Notes: generated by a model from the letters alone, not told the origin. A DNA stretch of 64,000 nt from Antarcticimicrobium luteum (GCF_004358185.1 NZ_SMUV01000053.1:1-64000); one strand, 5' to 3'. Counted from the first letter of the stretch, positions 42,848 through 52,556 are shown. Made by a program: numbers and translations.

Positions 42848-43687
42848 TCATCGCTGGCTGCGCGCCATGAACGCCAGCCGTTCGAACAGATGCACGTCCT
42901 GTTCGTTCTTCAGCAGCGCGCCATGCAACCGGGGCAGGGCGTTGACACCGTCGCGTTTCAGATCATCGGCATCCAGATCCTCGGCCAGCAGCAGTTTCAG
43001 CCAGTCGAGCACCTCCGAGGTCGAAGGCTTTTTCTTCAGCCCCGAGGTGTCGCGCAGTTCATAGAACTGGGTGAGCGCGGTGGTCAGCAGCGCCTGCTTG
43101 ATGCCGGGGTGGTGCACCTCGACGATCTTGCGCATGGTCGCCTCGTCCGGGAAGCGGATGTAGTGAAAAAAGCAGCGCCGCAGAAAGGCGTCGGGCAGCT
43201 CTTTCTCGTTGTTCGAGGTGATAATGACGATCGGGCGTTGCGCGGCGCGGATCGTCTCGCCGGTCTCGTAGACATAGAACTCCATCTTGTCGAGTTCCTG
43301 CAGCAGGTCGTTGGGAAACTCGATGTCCGCCTTGTCGATCTCGTCGATCAGCAGCACGACCTTTTCCCCGGCCTCGAAGGCCTGCCAGAGTTTGCCCTTG
43401 CGGATGTAGTTGCGCACGTCGTGAACCCGCTCTTCGCCCAGCTGGCTGTCGCGCAGCCGGCTGACGGCGTCGTATTCATAAAGGCCCTGTTGCGCGCGGG
43501 TGGTGGATTTGACGTTCCATTCGATCATTTTCAGACCCAGCGCATCGGCCACCTGGCGGGCCAGTTCGGTCTTGCCGGTGCCGGGCTCTCCCTTGACCAG
43601 CAGCGGGCGCTCCAGCGTGACCGCCGCGTTCACCGCGATGGTGAGGTCTTCGGTCGCCACATAGTCCTTGGTGCCCTGAAATCTCAT
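42848..43687 (-). CDS. MoxR-family AAA+ ATPase
   Basis: A 279-residue AAA+ protein with Walker A GEPGTGKTELA near residue 34, Walker B VLLIDEIDKAD near residue 95, sensor 1 in IVIITSNNEKELPDAF near residue 140, and an arginine-containing lid region. MoxR proteins use ATP to help mature multi-subunit enzymes together with VWA partners; the convergent VWA gene is the obvious candidate. ATG at 43687 is preferred over a TTG three codons earlier, with GGAAAAC upstream. Confidence 0.92.
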   Translation of the reverse strand: MRFQGTKDYVATEDLTIAVNAAVTLERPLLVKGEPGTGKTELARQVADALGLKMIEWNVKSTTRAQQGLYEYDAVSRLRDSQLGEERVHDVRNYIRKGKLWQAFEAGEKVVLLIDEIDKADIEFPNDLLQELDKMEFYVYETGETIRAAQRPIVIITSNNEKELPDAFLRRCFFHYIRFPDEATMRKIVEVHHPGIKQALLTTALTQFYELRDTSGLKKKPSTSEVLDWLKLLLAEDLDADDLKRDGVNALPRLHGALLKNEQDVHLFERLAFMARSQR

Positions 43688-43817
43688 GTTTTCCAACCCT
43701 TTGCTGTTCGCAGTTTCGCGTTCCGGTCTGCCCGGGGTTTTAGCCCAATCGAATTGCTATTGTGTAGTGACAATCTGGAATCTCTCGGATAAACGCAGCG
43801 GCAGAAGGGGGAGACAG

Positions 43818-44294
43818 ATGTCTAAATCTGCGGGTTTGAAGGACGTTGTTAGTCTGACCGAGGGAAGCAATATGAAGCAGGAAAACTTTCTGCCGGAGGA
43901 CTACCGTCCGGCCGAAGATGAGCCGTTCATGAATGAACGCCAACTCGAATGGTTTCGCCGCGAACTGCTGCGGCAAAAGAACGACCTGTTGAGTGAAAGC
44001 AAATCCACCATCGCCGGGCTGCAGGACGGGACGCGCAACATCCCCGACGTGGCCGACCGCGCCAGCGAAGAGACCGATCGCGCGCTGGAGCTGCGCATTC
44101 GTGACCGCCAGCGCAAACTGGTGAGCAAGATCGACGCCGCGCTGCGCCGCATCGACGAGGGTGAGTTCGGCTATTGCCAGGACACCGGCGAGCAGATCTC
44201 GCTCAAGCGTCTGGTGGCGCGGCCGACCACCACGCTGAGCCTAGAGGCGCAGGAGCGTCACGAGCGTCGCGAAAAGGTGCATCGCGACGACTGA
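43818..44294 (+). CDS. dksA: RNA polymerase-binding protein DksA, zinc-finger-degenerate form
   Basis: Binds in the secondary channel of RNA polymerase and works with ppGpp. The 158-residue reading has the N-terminal globular helix, the coiled coil with tip motif DVADRA in which both DxxD aspartates are kept, and the C-terminal globular region GYCQDTGEQI ... ARPTTTLSLEAQ. Of the four zinc cysteines of E. coli DksA only the first remains; the others are Thr, Ser and Ala. Two starts are plausible: 43818 behind GGGGGAG, or 43872 (MKQEN) behind AGGGA, which would give about 140 residues and fits the family length better. Confidence 0.9.
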   Translation: MSKSAGLKDVVSLTEGSNMKQENFLPEDYRPAEDEPFMNERQLEWFRRELLRQKNDLLSESKSTIAGLQDGTRNIPDVADRASEETDRALELRIRDRQRKLVSKIDAALRRIDEGEFGYCQDTGEQISLKRLVARPTTTLSLEAQERHERREKVHRDD

Positions 44295-44324
44295 TCGCGG
44301 CGACGGACGATGAGGGTTGGGAAA

Positions 44325-44353
44325 ACGCCGGGGTCTGCCGCCCTGGCGTTTTT
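44325..44353 (+). terminator. terminator of dksA
   Basis: A 9-bp stem (44325-44333 with 44341-44349, one G-T pair) runs into TTTTT. It lies 30 bp after the dksA stop. Confidence 0.75.
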
Positions 44354-44401
44354 CATTGGTGGCGGCCGCGGGCCGCGGCGGGCACGGACGGGCGGGGTGC
44401 A

Positions 44402-45580
44402 ATGGGGCTGACGGGACGGAACATCATCGTTGCGGGTGCCGGGATCGGCGGGCTGGCGGCGGCACTGGCGCTGCGGGCGCGCGGCGCCGAGGTGACGGTG
44501 CTGGAACAGGCCTGCGAGATCGCCGAGGTCGGCGCGGGGCTTCAGATCAGTCCCAATGGCGCGGCGGTCCTTCGCGCGATGGGGCTGGGCGAGGCGCTGT
44601 CCCGCGCGGCGGTGCCCTCGCGCGCGGTGGTGCTGCGCGATTACCGTCGCGGCGGCGAGGTGCTGCGTCTTGATCTGGCCCGCTACGCCGCCGGCCAGGA
44701 CTTCTACCTGGTGCATCGCGCCGATCTGATCGGCCTTCTGGCCGGGGCCGCGCGCACGGCGGGCATTCCCCTTCGCCTGTTGCAGCGGGTGGAGGCGGTG
44801 GTGCCTGGCCCGGTTCCAGAGTTGCATCTGGCCAATGGCGCGCAGGCGCGGGCCGATCTGGTGGTGGGGGCCGACGGGTTGCAGTCGCGGGCGCGGGTGG
44901 CGCTGAACGGGGACGATCGCCCCTTTTTCACCGGACAGGTGGCCTGGCGCGCGACGGTGCCCAACGATCTGCGCCTGCCGGCCGAGGCGCAGATCTTCAT
45001 GGGTCCGGGGCGGCATATGGTCTGCTATCCGCTGCGGGGCGGGCGGCTGGTCAATATCGTCGCCGTGCAGGAGCGCCGCGACTGGGCCGACGAGGGCTGG
45101 CATCACGACGACGATCCGGGCAACCTGCGCGCCGCCTTTTCCGATTTCCGCGGGCTGCCGGCAGAGTTGCTGGCGCAGGTGCGCGAGGTGGCGCTTTGGG
45201 GGTTGTTCCGCCATCCGGTGGCCGCGCGCTGGCAGGGCGAGGGGGTGGCGATCCTGGGCGACGCCGCGCATCCGACCCTGCCGTTCCTGGCCCAGGGGGC
45301 GAATCTGGCGCTGGAGGATGCCTGGGTGCTGGCCGATTGCCTGGCCGGCGAGGCGGATCAGGCCGCTGCACTTGCCGCCTATCAGGCCCGGCGGCGCGAA
45401 AGGGCCGCGCGGGTGATCGCGGCGGCCAATGCCAATGCCTGGAAATACCACTTCGGCCTCTCGCCCATTCGCGAGTTGGGGCATATGGCGCTGCGCCTCG
45501 GCGGTACGCTGGCGCCGACGCGCGCGGTGCGCCAGTTCGACTGGATCTATGGATACGACGTCACCGCGCAGAGCCGATAA
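44402..45580 (+). CDS. FAD-dependent monooxygenase (salicylate hydroxylase-like)
   Basis: A 392-residue single-component flavin hydroxylase. The FAD dinucleotide motif VAGAGIGGLAAALAL is near residue 10, the DG motif in ADLVVGADGLQSRAR near residue 155, and the second FAD-ribityl motif in GDAAHPTLPFLAQGANLALED near residue 285. The AEVGAGLQISPN segment near residue 45 is typical of salicylate and 3-hydroxybenzoate hydroxylases. ATG at 44402 is set by the FAD motif. The aromatic substrate is not determined. Confidence 0.9.
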   Translation: MGLTGRNIIVAGAGIGGLAAALALRARGAEVTVLEQACEIAEVGAGLQISPNGAAVLRAMGLGEALSRAAVPSRAVVLRDYRRGGEVLRLDLARYAAGQDFYLVHRADLIGLLAGAARTAGIPLRLLQRVEAVVPGPVPELHLANGAQARADLVVGADGLQSRARVALNGDDRPFFTGQVAWRATVPNDLRLPAEAQIFMGPGRHMVCYPLRGGRLVNIVAVQERRDWADEGWHHDDDPGNLRAAFSDFRGLPAELLAQVREVALWGLFRHPVAARWQGEGVAILGDAAHPTLPFLAQGANLALEDAWVLADCLAGEADQAAALAAYQARRRERAARVIAAANANAWKYHFGLSPIRELGHMALRLGGTLAPTRAVRQFDWIYGYDVTAQSR

Positions 45581-45622
45581 AGCATCTTCCTAAAGTACTC
45601 GAGGTAAGCCTCTGAGCAAAGC

Positions 45623-45764
45623 GCCGCGCAAGCGCCGGACCGTCCCGGCGGTCAGGCGCTTGGTTGACGTGGGCGCTCCGTTCAGATGTCGTCCGGATTT
45701 GGCTGGCATAAAGTGCGCCGATCGGAGGCCGTGGCGCCAGACCATGGTCCGGCGCTTGCGCGGC
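45623..45764. repeat. 142-bp element bounded by 19-bp perfect inverted repeats
   Basis: The left end (45623-45641, GCCGCGCAAGCGCCGGACC) is the exact reverse complement of the right end (45746-45764). A smaller hairpin (AAGCGCC/GGCGCTT) uses part of the left end. The element lies in the 234-bp gap between the flavin monooxygenase and trpE genes. No ORF inside has coding character. It looks like a miniature inverted-repeat element or a structured RNA. Confidence 0.5.
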
Positions 45765-45814
45765 TTGCTCGTTGGGGCAAACGGTGAAGTTCGCCAGTTG
45801 CAGCCCTAAGGGCT

Positions 45815-47326
45815 TCAGCGGTTGCCGCCGCCGGTGAACCGCGCCGCGTCCGCCGCCGCCCGGCGGATGGCGTTCGATTTATGCACCGTCTCCATATATT
45901 CCGCCTCCGGGTCGCTGTCATAGACGACGCCGCCGCCGGCCTGGATATAGAGCTTCTTGTCCTTCACGATGGCGGTGCGCAGCGCGATGCACATGTCCAT
46001 GTCGCCGCCGGCGCTGAAATAGCCGACGCCGCCGCCATAAAGGCCGCGTTTTTCAGGCTCCAGCTCGTCGATGATCTCCATCGCCCGCACCTTGGGTGCG
46101 CCGGACACCGTGCCCGCCGGCATGCCGGCAAAGAAGGCATCCAGCACGTCCTTGTCCCCGGCCAACTCGCCGACGACGTTGGAGACGATGTGCATCACGT
46201 GGGAATAGCGCTCGATGATGAATTGCTCGGTCGGCCGCACGGTGCCGATCCGGGCCACCCGGCCGACGTCGTTGCGCCCCAGATCCAAGAGCATCAGATG
46301 CTCGGCCCGCTCCTTCTGGTCGGCCAGCAGATCGGCCTCCAGCGCGCGGTCCTCTTCCGGCGTGGCGCCGCGCGGACGGGTGCCGGCGATGGGGCGGATG
46401 GTGACCTCGTTTCCGAACACCCGCACCAAAATCTCGGGGCTGGCGCCGATCACCTGGAAGCCGCCGAAGTTGAAATAGAACATGAACGGCGAGGGGTTGG
46501 TGCGCCGCAGCGAGCGGTAGAGCGCGAAGGGCGGCAGCGGGAAATCCTGCGTCCAGCGCTGCGCCGGCACCACCTGAAAGATATCGCCCGCGCGGATATA
46601 ATCCTTGGCCTTCTCCACGGCGGCCTTGTAGCCCTCGCGGGTGAAGTTCGACACCGGCGGGGCCGCCTCTGCCGCCTCGCCCAGATCGCGGCTCTCGGCG
46701 GGCATCGCGCGTTCCAGATCGCGCACCGCGTCCATCACCCGCTCGGCGGCCTGGGCATAGGCGGCGCGCGCGCTCTGGCCGTCGCCGGCCCAGGCGGGCG
46801 CCACAACGGTGACCTCGCCCTTGACCCCGTCGAGCACGGCCACGACCGAGGGGCGCAGCATCAGCGCATCGGGCAGGCCCAGCGGATCGGGGTTCACATC
46901 CGGCAGATGCTCGATCAGCCGCACCATGTCATAGCCGAGATAGCCGAAGAGCCCGGCGGCGGCCTGGGGCAGGTCGTCGGGCAGGTCGATCCGGCTTTCG
47001 GCGATCAGGCTGCGCAGGCTGGTCAGCGGATCGGCGGCCTCGGGGACGAACCCCTCGGGGTCGAACCGCGCCTGCCGGTTCAGCGCCGCCTTGTCGCCGT
47101 CGCAGCGCCAGATCAGATCCGGCTTCAGCCCGATGATGGAATAGCGCCCGCGCACCTCGCCGCCAGTCACCGATTCCAGCATGAAGGCGTCTTTTTGCCC
47201 GCCGGTCAGCTTCAGCATCAGCGACACCGGCGTGTCCAGATCGGCCGCCAGCCGCGTGTAGACCACCTGGTTCCGCCCTGCCTCATAGGCGCGGGCGAAC
47301 GTGTCGAAATCCGGGGTCAGAGCCAT
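45815..47326 (-). CDS. trpE: anthranilate synthase component I
   Basis: Converts chorismate to anthranilate with TrpG, the first step of tryptophan synthesis. The 503-residue protein has the N-terminal feedback-binding region and the chorismate-binding domain with RPIAGTRPRG near residue 310, LLDLGRNDVGRV near residue 348 and AGTVSGAPKVRAMEIIDELE near residue 410. It starts ten bases after the ppiD-like gene, so no separate trp leader is possible there. trpG is not in the window. Confidence 0.95.
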   Translation of the reverse strand: MALTPDFDTFARAYEAGRNQVVYTRLAADLDTPVSLMLKLTGGQKDAFMLESVTGGEVRGRYSIIGLKPDLIWRCDGDKAALNRQARFDPEGFVPEAADPLTSLRSLIAESRIDLPDDLPQAAAGLFGYLGYDMVRLIEHLPDVNPDPLGLPDALMLRPSVVAVLDGVKGEVTVVAPAWAGDGQSARAAYAQAAERVMDAVRDLERAMPAESRDLGEAAEAAPPVSNFTREGYKAAVEKAKDYIRAGDIFQVVPAQRWTQDFPLPPFALYRSLRRTNPSPFMFYFNFGGFQVIGASPEILVRVFGNEVTIRPIAGTRPRGATPEEDRALEADLLADQKERAEHLMLLDLGRNDVGRVARIGTVRPTEQFIIERYSHVMHIVSNVVGELAGDKDVLDAFFAGMPAGTVSGAPKVRAMEIIDELEPEKRGLYGGGVGYFSAGGDMDMCIALRTAIVKDKKLYIQAGGGVVYDSDPEAEYMETVHKSNAIRRAAADAARFTGGGNR

Positions 47327-47336
47327 GACGCTCCCC

Positions 47337-49184
47337 TTACTGAAAGCTCGACTGGACCGCGTTCAGCGCGCGCTGGTCCAGCATCGGGCGGGCGCGCAAC
47401 CGCGCATCGCGGACAAAGGCGTCGAACAGGGCCTGGGCCAGCACCTGGTCCAGCTCCTGGCCGAAACCGCTGCGCATCCGGGCCAGATCGGCGGTCTCTG
47501 CCGGCGGCAGAACCTCGTCCAGGCGCACGATCAGCACCCGGTCGCCGGCGCCGATGACGCGCAGCGCGCCCGGCTCCATCTCGAACACCTGGGCCATGAA
47601 GTCCGGCGGTGTGCCTTCGAGAAAGGCGGTGCGCGTCAATCCGGTTTCCACCCTGGGCTCCAGCCCGGCGTCGGCGAAATCGCCATCCGCGCCCAGCTCG
47701 GCGACCAGCGCCCCGGCCTGTTCGGTCAGCGCCAACTCGGTCTGTTGCAGGGTCCAGCCCTCGATCGCCCGCGCGCGGGCCTGCTCAAAGGGTTCGGGGC
47801 GCGGCGCCAGCGTATCGTCGAGCCGCAGCGCAAAGATGCCGCCATCCTCGAGAAAGCCGACCTCGGGGAAATCCTCGGGGCTGACTTTTTGCGCGGCCTC
47901 GCGGAATGCGTCATAGGCGGCCACCCCGTCGGCGCTGTCGGCGGTCCAGTCGATCCGGCCCAGCTCCATGTCGGTTTCCTTGGCCAGATCCTCCAGCGTG
48001 GCGCCGCCGGCCAGCAGATCGTCGATGTCCTGTGCCCGGGTTTCGATCAGCCGGCGCGCGCGTTCGGCGGCCAGTTCCTCGCGCAGATCGTCGCGGGCCT
48101 CTTCAAAGGGGGTATCGCGTGCCTCCAGCCGGCCGTTCACCCGGTAGAGTGCCGGACCCAGGTCCGAGGGCAGGGGGCCCACCACGGCGCCGATTTCGGC
48201 GGCAAACACCGCGCCGGCCGCATCGCCCAGATCGCTGGCCGCCTGATCGCCCATGTCCACATCGCCCAGAGACAGTCCGCGTCCGGTCACCAGCGCCTCG
48301 AAGGTGGTGGTGCCGCCGACCTCGATCTGCGCCATCGCCGAGGCCGCGGCGGCCTCGTCGGGGAACACCAGCCGTTCGACCAGCCGGCGTTCGGGGATGC
48401 TGTAGTCCTCCGCGCGCTCGTCATAAAGCTGACGCAGCGCGGCCTCGTCCACTTCGACCTGATCGAGGATCATGTCGGGGGTCAGCGTCACATAGCTGAT
48501 CCGCTTGGTCTCGGGCAGGGTGAAACGCTCGGGATCGGCATCGTAGAACGCCCGGAGCGCGGCGTCGTCCGGCGCCGGCAGGGGCGCGTCGAGATCCTCG
48601 GCGGTCAGGGTCACCATGGCAAAGCTGCGCCGCGCGGCGACATAGTCGACCAGCGTGTTCACCAGCGTGTCGGGCATTGTCACGCCGCCGACGATCGCGC
48701 CCTGTACCAGGGTGCGAGCGGCCTCGGCGCGCAGGTCGGCCTCGAACTCGGCCTCGCTGACCCCGGCCTGATCGAGGGCAAAGCGATAGGTTTCGCGGTC
48801 AAATGTGCCGTCGATGCCCTGAAAGGCGGGGATCGCGACGATTTCCTGTTGCAGCTTTTCGTCGCCCACCGACAGGCCCAGCGTGGCGACCTCGTTGTCG
48901 ATCGAGGCCAGCGCCACCAGGCGGGCCAGCACCTGCTGATCGATGCCGCGCGCGCGCGCCTCGCTCATCTGCATCGGCTGGCCGGTCTGCGCCTCGACGG
49001 CGCGGATCTCGCGTTGCAGCTCGCGGGCATAGGCATCGACGCTGACCGTCTCATCGCCCACCTTGGCCACGGTGCGCACGGTGCCGGTGAGGTTGGTGGC
49101 GCCGAAGCCGGCCAGACCCGCGACCAGCAGGCCAAGCAGGATCCACACGAAGGTTTTCGAAAACTGTTTGACCCGTGCGGCCAT
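47337..49184 (-). CDS. peptidyl-prolyl isomerase / chaperone, PpiD-like (SurA-N plus parvulin)
   Basis: A 615-residue periplasmic folding factor. One membrane helix near the N-terminus (VWILLGLLVAGLAGFG, residues about 14-29) anchors it in the inner membrane; a SurA-N-like helical domain follows to about residue 240, then a parvulin domain near residues 260-370 (RRLVERLVFPDEAAAAS onwards) and a second helical region. This is the PpiD order. ATG at 49184 puts the membrane helix close to the N-terminus; the longer frame adds 22 residues. The next gene, trpE, starts ten bases later. Confidence 0.87.
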   Translation of the reverse strand: MAARVKQFSKTFVWILLGLLVAGLAGFGATNLTGTVRTVAKVGDETVSVDAYARELQREIRAVEAQTGQPMQMSEARARGIDQQVLARLVALASIDNEVATLGLSVGDEKLQQEIVAIPAFQGIDGTFDRETYRFALDQAGVSEAEFEADLRAEAARTLVQGAIVGGVTMPDTLVNTLVDYVAARRSFAMVTLTAEDLDAPLPAPDDAALRAFYDADPERFTLPETKRISYVTLTPDMILDQVEVDEAALRQLYDERAEDYSIPERRLVERLVFPDEAAAASAMAQIEVGGTTTFEALVTGRGLSLGDVDMGDQAASDLGDAAGAVFAAEIGAVVGPLPSDLGPALYRVNGRLEARDTPFEEARDDLREELAAERARRLIETRAQDIDDLLAGGATLEDLAKETDMELGRIDWTADSADGVAAYDAFREAAQKVSPEDFPEVGFLEDGGIFALRLDDTLAPRPEPFEQARARAIEGWTLQQTELALTEQAGALVAELGADGDFADAGLEPRVETGLTRTAFLEGTPPDFMAQVFEMEPGALRVIGAGDRVLIVRLDEVLPPAETADLARMRSGFGQELDQVLAQALFDAFVRDARLRARPMLDQRALNAVQSSFQ

Positions 49185-49252
49185 GGTGCCCCCTCTCTGG
49201 CGATGCCATTCTTTGGCGCCCTGCATACGACGGGCGCAAAGGGGGGGCAAGG

Positions 49253-50428
49253 TCAGATGGTGAGGGTCGAAAGCCGCTTGAAAAGCGTGGCGATCCCCGC
49301 CCGGTCTAGATTGGCGAAGGCGACGCGCAGATGCCGTGCGCCGGTGGGGTCAGTTTGCGGCACGAACATGGTCGCGGGCAACAGCAGCACGCCCGCCTCG
49401 GAGACCAGCCGGCGGGCCAGCGCATCGGCCGGCATGTCGTAAGGATGCGCCAAATAGGCGAAATAGGCGCCCAGCCCCTTTAACGCCCAACCCCGGGCCG
49501 CCAGGACCGGAACCCCCTGGGAAATCGCCGCGCGGCGACCCAAAATCTCGTCCCGCTCGGCCGCCAGCCATTGGTCCAGCGTCTCGATCCCCTTCAGCGC
49601 CGCGAACTGGCCGACCTGGCTGGGACAGATGGTGACGGTGTCGATGAATTTCTCCACCTCGGCCAGCAGCGCGGGGGAGGTCAGCAGCGCGCCGACCCGG
49701 TGGCCGGTCAGCCGGTAGGCCTTGGAAAAGGAATACAGGTGTATCAGCGTGCGGTCCCAGTCGGGATCGGTGAAAAGATCATGCGGCGCGCCGGGCCGGC
49801 TGTGGAAATCGCGGTAGGTCTCGTCCACGATCAGCCTGATCCCCCGCGCCTGCGCCAGATCGTAAAAGGCGCGCAGCAGCTCGGCGGGGTATTCCACGCC
49901 CGCCGGGTTGTTGGGGGTGACAAGGGCGATGGCGCGGGTGCGTTCGGTGATCAGCGCCGCCGCCTGCTCCGGATCGGGCAGCAGGTCTGCGCCGGTGGGC
50001 AGCGCGACCGCCTCGACGCCCGCCATGTCGAGCCACATCTTGTGATTGAAGTACCACGGCGTCGGCAGGATCACCGCGTCGCCCTCGCCGGCGATGGCGG
50101 CGATGGCGGCGGCAAAGGCCTGGTTGCAGCCCGAGGTGATGGCGACCTGCGCCGCCGCGACCGCGCCGCCATAGATCCGCGCGGTCCGCCCGGCCAGCGC
50201 CGCGCGCAGGTCCGGCATGCCGAGGTCGGGGCCGTACAGATGCGCCTCGGGTCTGTGCAGAACGAAATCGGCCATCGCCCGGCGCAGCGCCTCGGGCGGC
50301 GTCTCCATCGGGGCGGCCTGGCTGACGTTGATCAGCGGCCGGTCCGGCGGAAAGGCGACCCCGTCGAGCCATTTGCGCGCCTCGACGATGGGAGCGGCAA
50401 AGGTGGCCTTGGTGCGTGATCTGGACAT
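49253..50428 (-). CDS. pyridoxal-phosphate-dependent aminotransferase, class I
   Basis: A 391-residue aminotransferase. The cofactor lysine is in YSFSKAYRLTGHRVG near residue 234; PNNPAGVEYP, the DETYRDF motif and LRVAFANLDR near the C-terminus mark the class I/II fold. CAGGAGAGG precedes the ATG. It lies 25 bp after gpt on the same strand. Substrate unknown. Confidence 0.9.
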   Translation of the reverse strand: MSRSRTKATFAAPIVEARKWLDGVAFPPDRPLINVSQAAPMETPPEALRRAMADFVLHRPEAHLYGPDLGMPDLRAALAGRTARIYGGAVAAAQVAITSGCNQAFAAAIAAIAGEGDAVILPTPWYFNHKMWLDMAGVEAVALPTGADLLPDPEQAAALITERTRAIALVTPNNPAGVEYPAELLRAFYDLAQARGIRLIVDETYRDFHSRPGAPHDLFTDPDWDRTLIHLYSFSKAYRLTGHRVGALLTSPALLAEVEKFIDTVTICPSQVGQFAALKGIETLDQWLAAERDEILGRRAAISQGVPVLAARGWALKGLGAYFAYLAHPYDMPADALARRLVSEAGVLLLPATMFVPQTDPTGARHLRVAFANLDRAGIATLFKRLSTLTI

Positions 50429-50453
50429 CGGCCTCTCCTGGCGCCGCGCGCGC

Positions 50454-50957
50454 TCAGTCGCGGCCGCGATAGGGCTCTACATATTGCAGCGCCATGTCCC
50501 AGGGGAAGAAGATCCAGGTGTCCTGGCTGACCTCGGTGACAAAGGTGTCGACCATCGGCCGCCCCTTGGGCTTGGCATAGACGGTGGCGACATGGGCCTT
50601 TGGCATATGCTGGCGCACCACCTCGAGCGTGCGGCCGGTATCGACCAGATCGTCGACGATCAGCACGCCGGTGCCGTCGCCCACCATCGCCATGTCGGGC
50701 GATTTGATCACCACCGGTTCGCTCTGGGTCTGGTGGTCGTAGGATTTCACGCTGATCGTGTCGACCAGGCGGATGTCGAGCTCGCGCGCGACGATCATCG
50801 CCGGGGCCATGCCGCCGCGGGTGATCGCCACCACCGCGCGCCAGCCGCCCTCGCCGGGGGCGTTGCCCTGCAGGCGCCAGGCCAGCGCCCGCGCATCGCG
50901 ATGGAGCTGATCCCAGCTGACGTGAAAACCCTTTTCATGCGGCAGACGGTCGGTCAT
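50454..50957 (-). CDS. gpt: xanthine phosphoribosyltransferase
   Basis: Purine salvage: attaches xanthine or guanine to PRPP. The 167-residue product has the PRPP-binding motif [13 protein letters not shown] near residue 98 and the short FFPWD motif near residue 150 typical of XPRT. The start at 50957 follows AAAGGAACC. The frame is open further upstream to 51380 but that part is antisense to fabI coding logic and is rejected. It lies 38 bp after fabI. Confidence 0.93.
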   Translation of the reverse strand: MTDRLPHEKGFHVSWDQLHRDARALAWRLQGNAPGEGGWRAVVAITRGGMAPAMIVARELDIRLVDTISVKSYDHQTQSEPVVIKSPDMAMVGDGTGVLIVDDLVDTGRTLEVVRQHMPKAHVATVYAKPKGRPMVDTFVTEVSQDTWIFFPWDMALQYVEPYRGRD

Positions 50958-50995
50958 GGCGGCGGTTCCTTTACCTTTTGGTCGCGGCTGTGCGG

Positions 50996-51802
50996 TCAGC
51001 CCTTGGCGATATCGGGGGCATCCACTGCCTTCATGCCCACGGCATGATAGCCGGCATCCACATGCAGCACCTCGCCGGTGACCCCGGCGCCCAGATCGGA
51101 CAGCAGATAGAGCGCCGATCCGCCGACGTCGTCGATGGTCACGTTGCGGCGCAGCGGCGAGTTGTATTCGTTCCACTTCATGATGTAGCGGAAATCGCCG
51201 ATGCCCGAGGCCGCCAGCGTCTTGATCGGACCGGCGCTGATCGCGTTGACGCGGATGCCGTCCTTGCCCAGATCCTCGGCCAGATAGCGCACCGATGCCT
51301 CCAGTGCCGCCTTGGCCACGCCCATCACGTTGTAATGCGGCATCACCTTTTCGGCGCCGTAATAGGTCAGCGTCAGACAACTGCCGCCCTCGGACATCAT
51401 CTTTTCGGCGCGCTGCACCACGGCGGTAAAGGAATAGACCGAGATATCCATGGAGAGCTGGAAATTGGCGCGGCTGGTGTCGACATAACGCCCGCGCAAC
51501 TCGTTCTTGTCGGAAAAGCCGATCGCGTGGACCACGAAGTCGAGATTGTCCCAGCGCACCTTCAGGGCGGAGAACAGCGCGTCGATCGAGGCCTCGTCGC
51601 CGACATCGCAGGGCAGGACGATATCGCTACCGAGTTGGGCGGCGAGCGGATCGACCCGTTTCTTCAGCGCGTCGCCCTGATAGGAAAAGGCCAGATCGGC
51701 GCCGGCGCCGGACAACGCCCTGGCGATGCCCCAGGCGATGGACTTGTCATTGGCCAGGCCCATGATCAGGCCGCGCTTGCCGGCCAACAACTGATTTGAC
51801 AT
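50996..51802 (-). CDS. fabI: enoyl-[acyl-carrier-protein] reductase (NADH)
   Basis: The last reductive step of each fatty-acid elongation cycle. The 268-residue product has the nucleotide-binding start [19 protein letters not shown] near residue 9 and the catalytic Tyr-x6-Lys in YNVMGVAK near residue 157, preceded by the LTYYGAEK tyrosine. The divergent pdxH gene starts 133 bp away. gpt follows on the same strand. Confidence 0.95.
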   Translation of the reverse strand: MSNQLLAGKRGLIMGLANDKSIAWGIARALSGAGADLAFSYQGDALKKRVDPLAAQLGSDIVLPCDVGDEASIDALFSALKVRWDNLDFVVHAIGFSDKNELRGRYVDTSRANFQLSMDISVYSFTAVVQRAEKMMSEGGSCLTLTYYGAEKVMPHYNVMGVAKAALEASVRYLAEDLGKDGIRVNAISAGPIKTLAASGIGDFRYIMKWNEYNSPLRRNVTIDDVGGSALYLLSDLGAGVTGEVLHVDAGYHAVGMKAVDAPDIAKG

Positions 51803-51935
51803 GAAGGATCTCCGCCTCTGTGCACGGTGTGAGAGTGACCTTTAGGCCATTGCCCCTGAGGCATCAAGAGTATCGGGCTTGCCGCCAAGGCGGTCGCCCA
51901 CTACTGTTTCGCCCAAGGACCATGATGGGGATACC

Positions 51936-52541
51936 ATGGGCGACAGAACCGGCATTTTTGCGGGCGACGATCCTTTTGTGATCGCGCGCCGATGGCTGAG
52001 TGAAGCCGAAGCGACCGAGGTCAACGATCCGAACGCCATCGCGCTCTCGACGGTGGATGCGGAGGGGATGCCGAATGCGCGCATGGTCCTTCTGAAGGAA
52101 ATCGAGTCGGCGGCCTTTGTCTTTTACACAAATTACGGCAGCGCCAAGGCGCAGGAGCTGGACCAGGCCGGCAAGGGTGCCTTTGTGATGCACTGGAAAT
52201 CGCTGCGCCGCCAGATCCGGGTGCGGGGCGAGATCAGCCGCGAGGACGGGCCGCAGGCGGATGAGTATTACCGCTCGCGCTCGCTGAAAAGCCGTCTGGG
52301 CGCCTGGGCCTCGCATCAGTCTCAGCCGCTGGACAGCCGCGCCGCGCTGTTGGCGACGGTGGCGAAACTGACCGCGCGGCTGGGCGCAAATCCGCAGCGG
52401 CCACCGTTTTGGGGCGGTTACCGGCTGGTTCCTGTCGAGATCGAGTTCTGGGCGGATGGGGCTTTCCGGCTGCATGACCGCTTTGTCTGGCGGCGCGAAA
52501 ATGCCGAATCCGCGTGGAAAATCCAGAGGTTGAGTCCCTGA
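51936..52541 (+). CDS. pdxH: pyridoxamine 5'-phosphate oxidase
   Basis: FMN enzyme that makes pyridoxal phosphate. The 201-residue protein contains the FMN-binding [27 protein letters not shown] stretch split near residues 50-75, the RGEISRED and [13 protein letters not shown] segments, and the C-terminal [14 protein letters not shown] and LHDRFVWRR motifs. ATG at 51936 matches the family length; the longer frame adds 19 residues. Three PLP-dependent aminotransferases lie in the window, though not in one operon with it. Confidence 0.94.
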   Translation: MGDRTGIFAGDDPFVIARRWLSEAEATEVNDPNAIALSTVDAEGMPNARMVLLKEIESAAFVFYTNYGSAKAQELDQAGKGAFVMHWKSLRRQIRVRGEISREDGPQADEYYRSRSLKSRLGAWASHQSQPLDSRAALLATVAKLTARLGANPQRPPFWGGYRLVPVEIEFWADGAFRLHDRFVWRRENAESAWKIQRLSP

Positions 52542-52556
52542 CGTTCACGTTACGTG

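Noticed and set aside
47327-47336. trp leader peptide before trpE
   Set aside because: Only ten bases separate trpE from the upstream ppiD-like gene, so there is no room for an attenuator.
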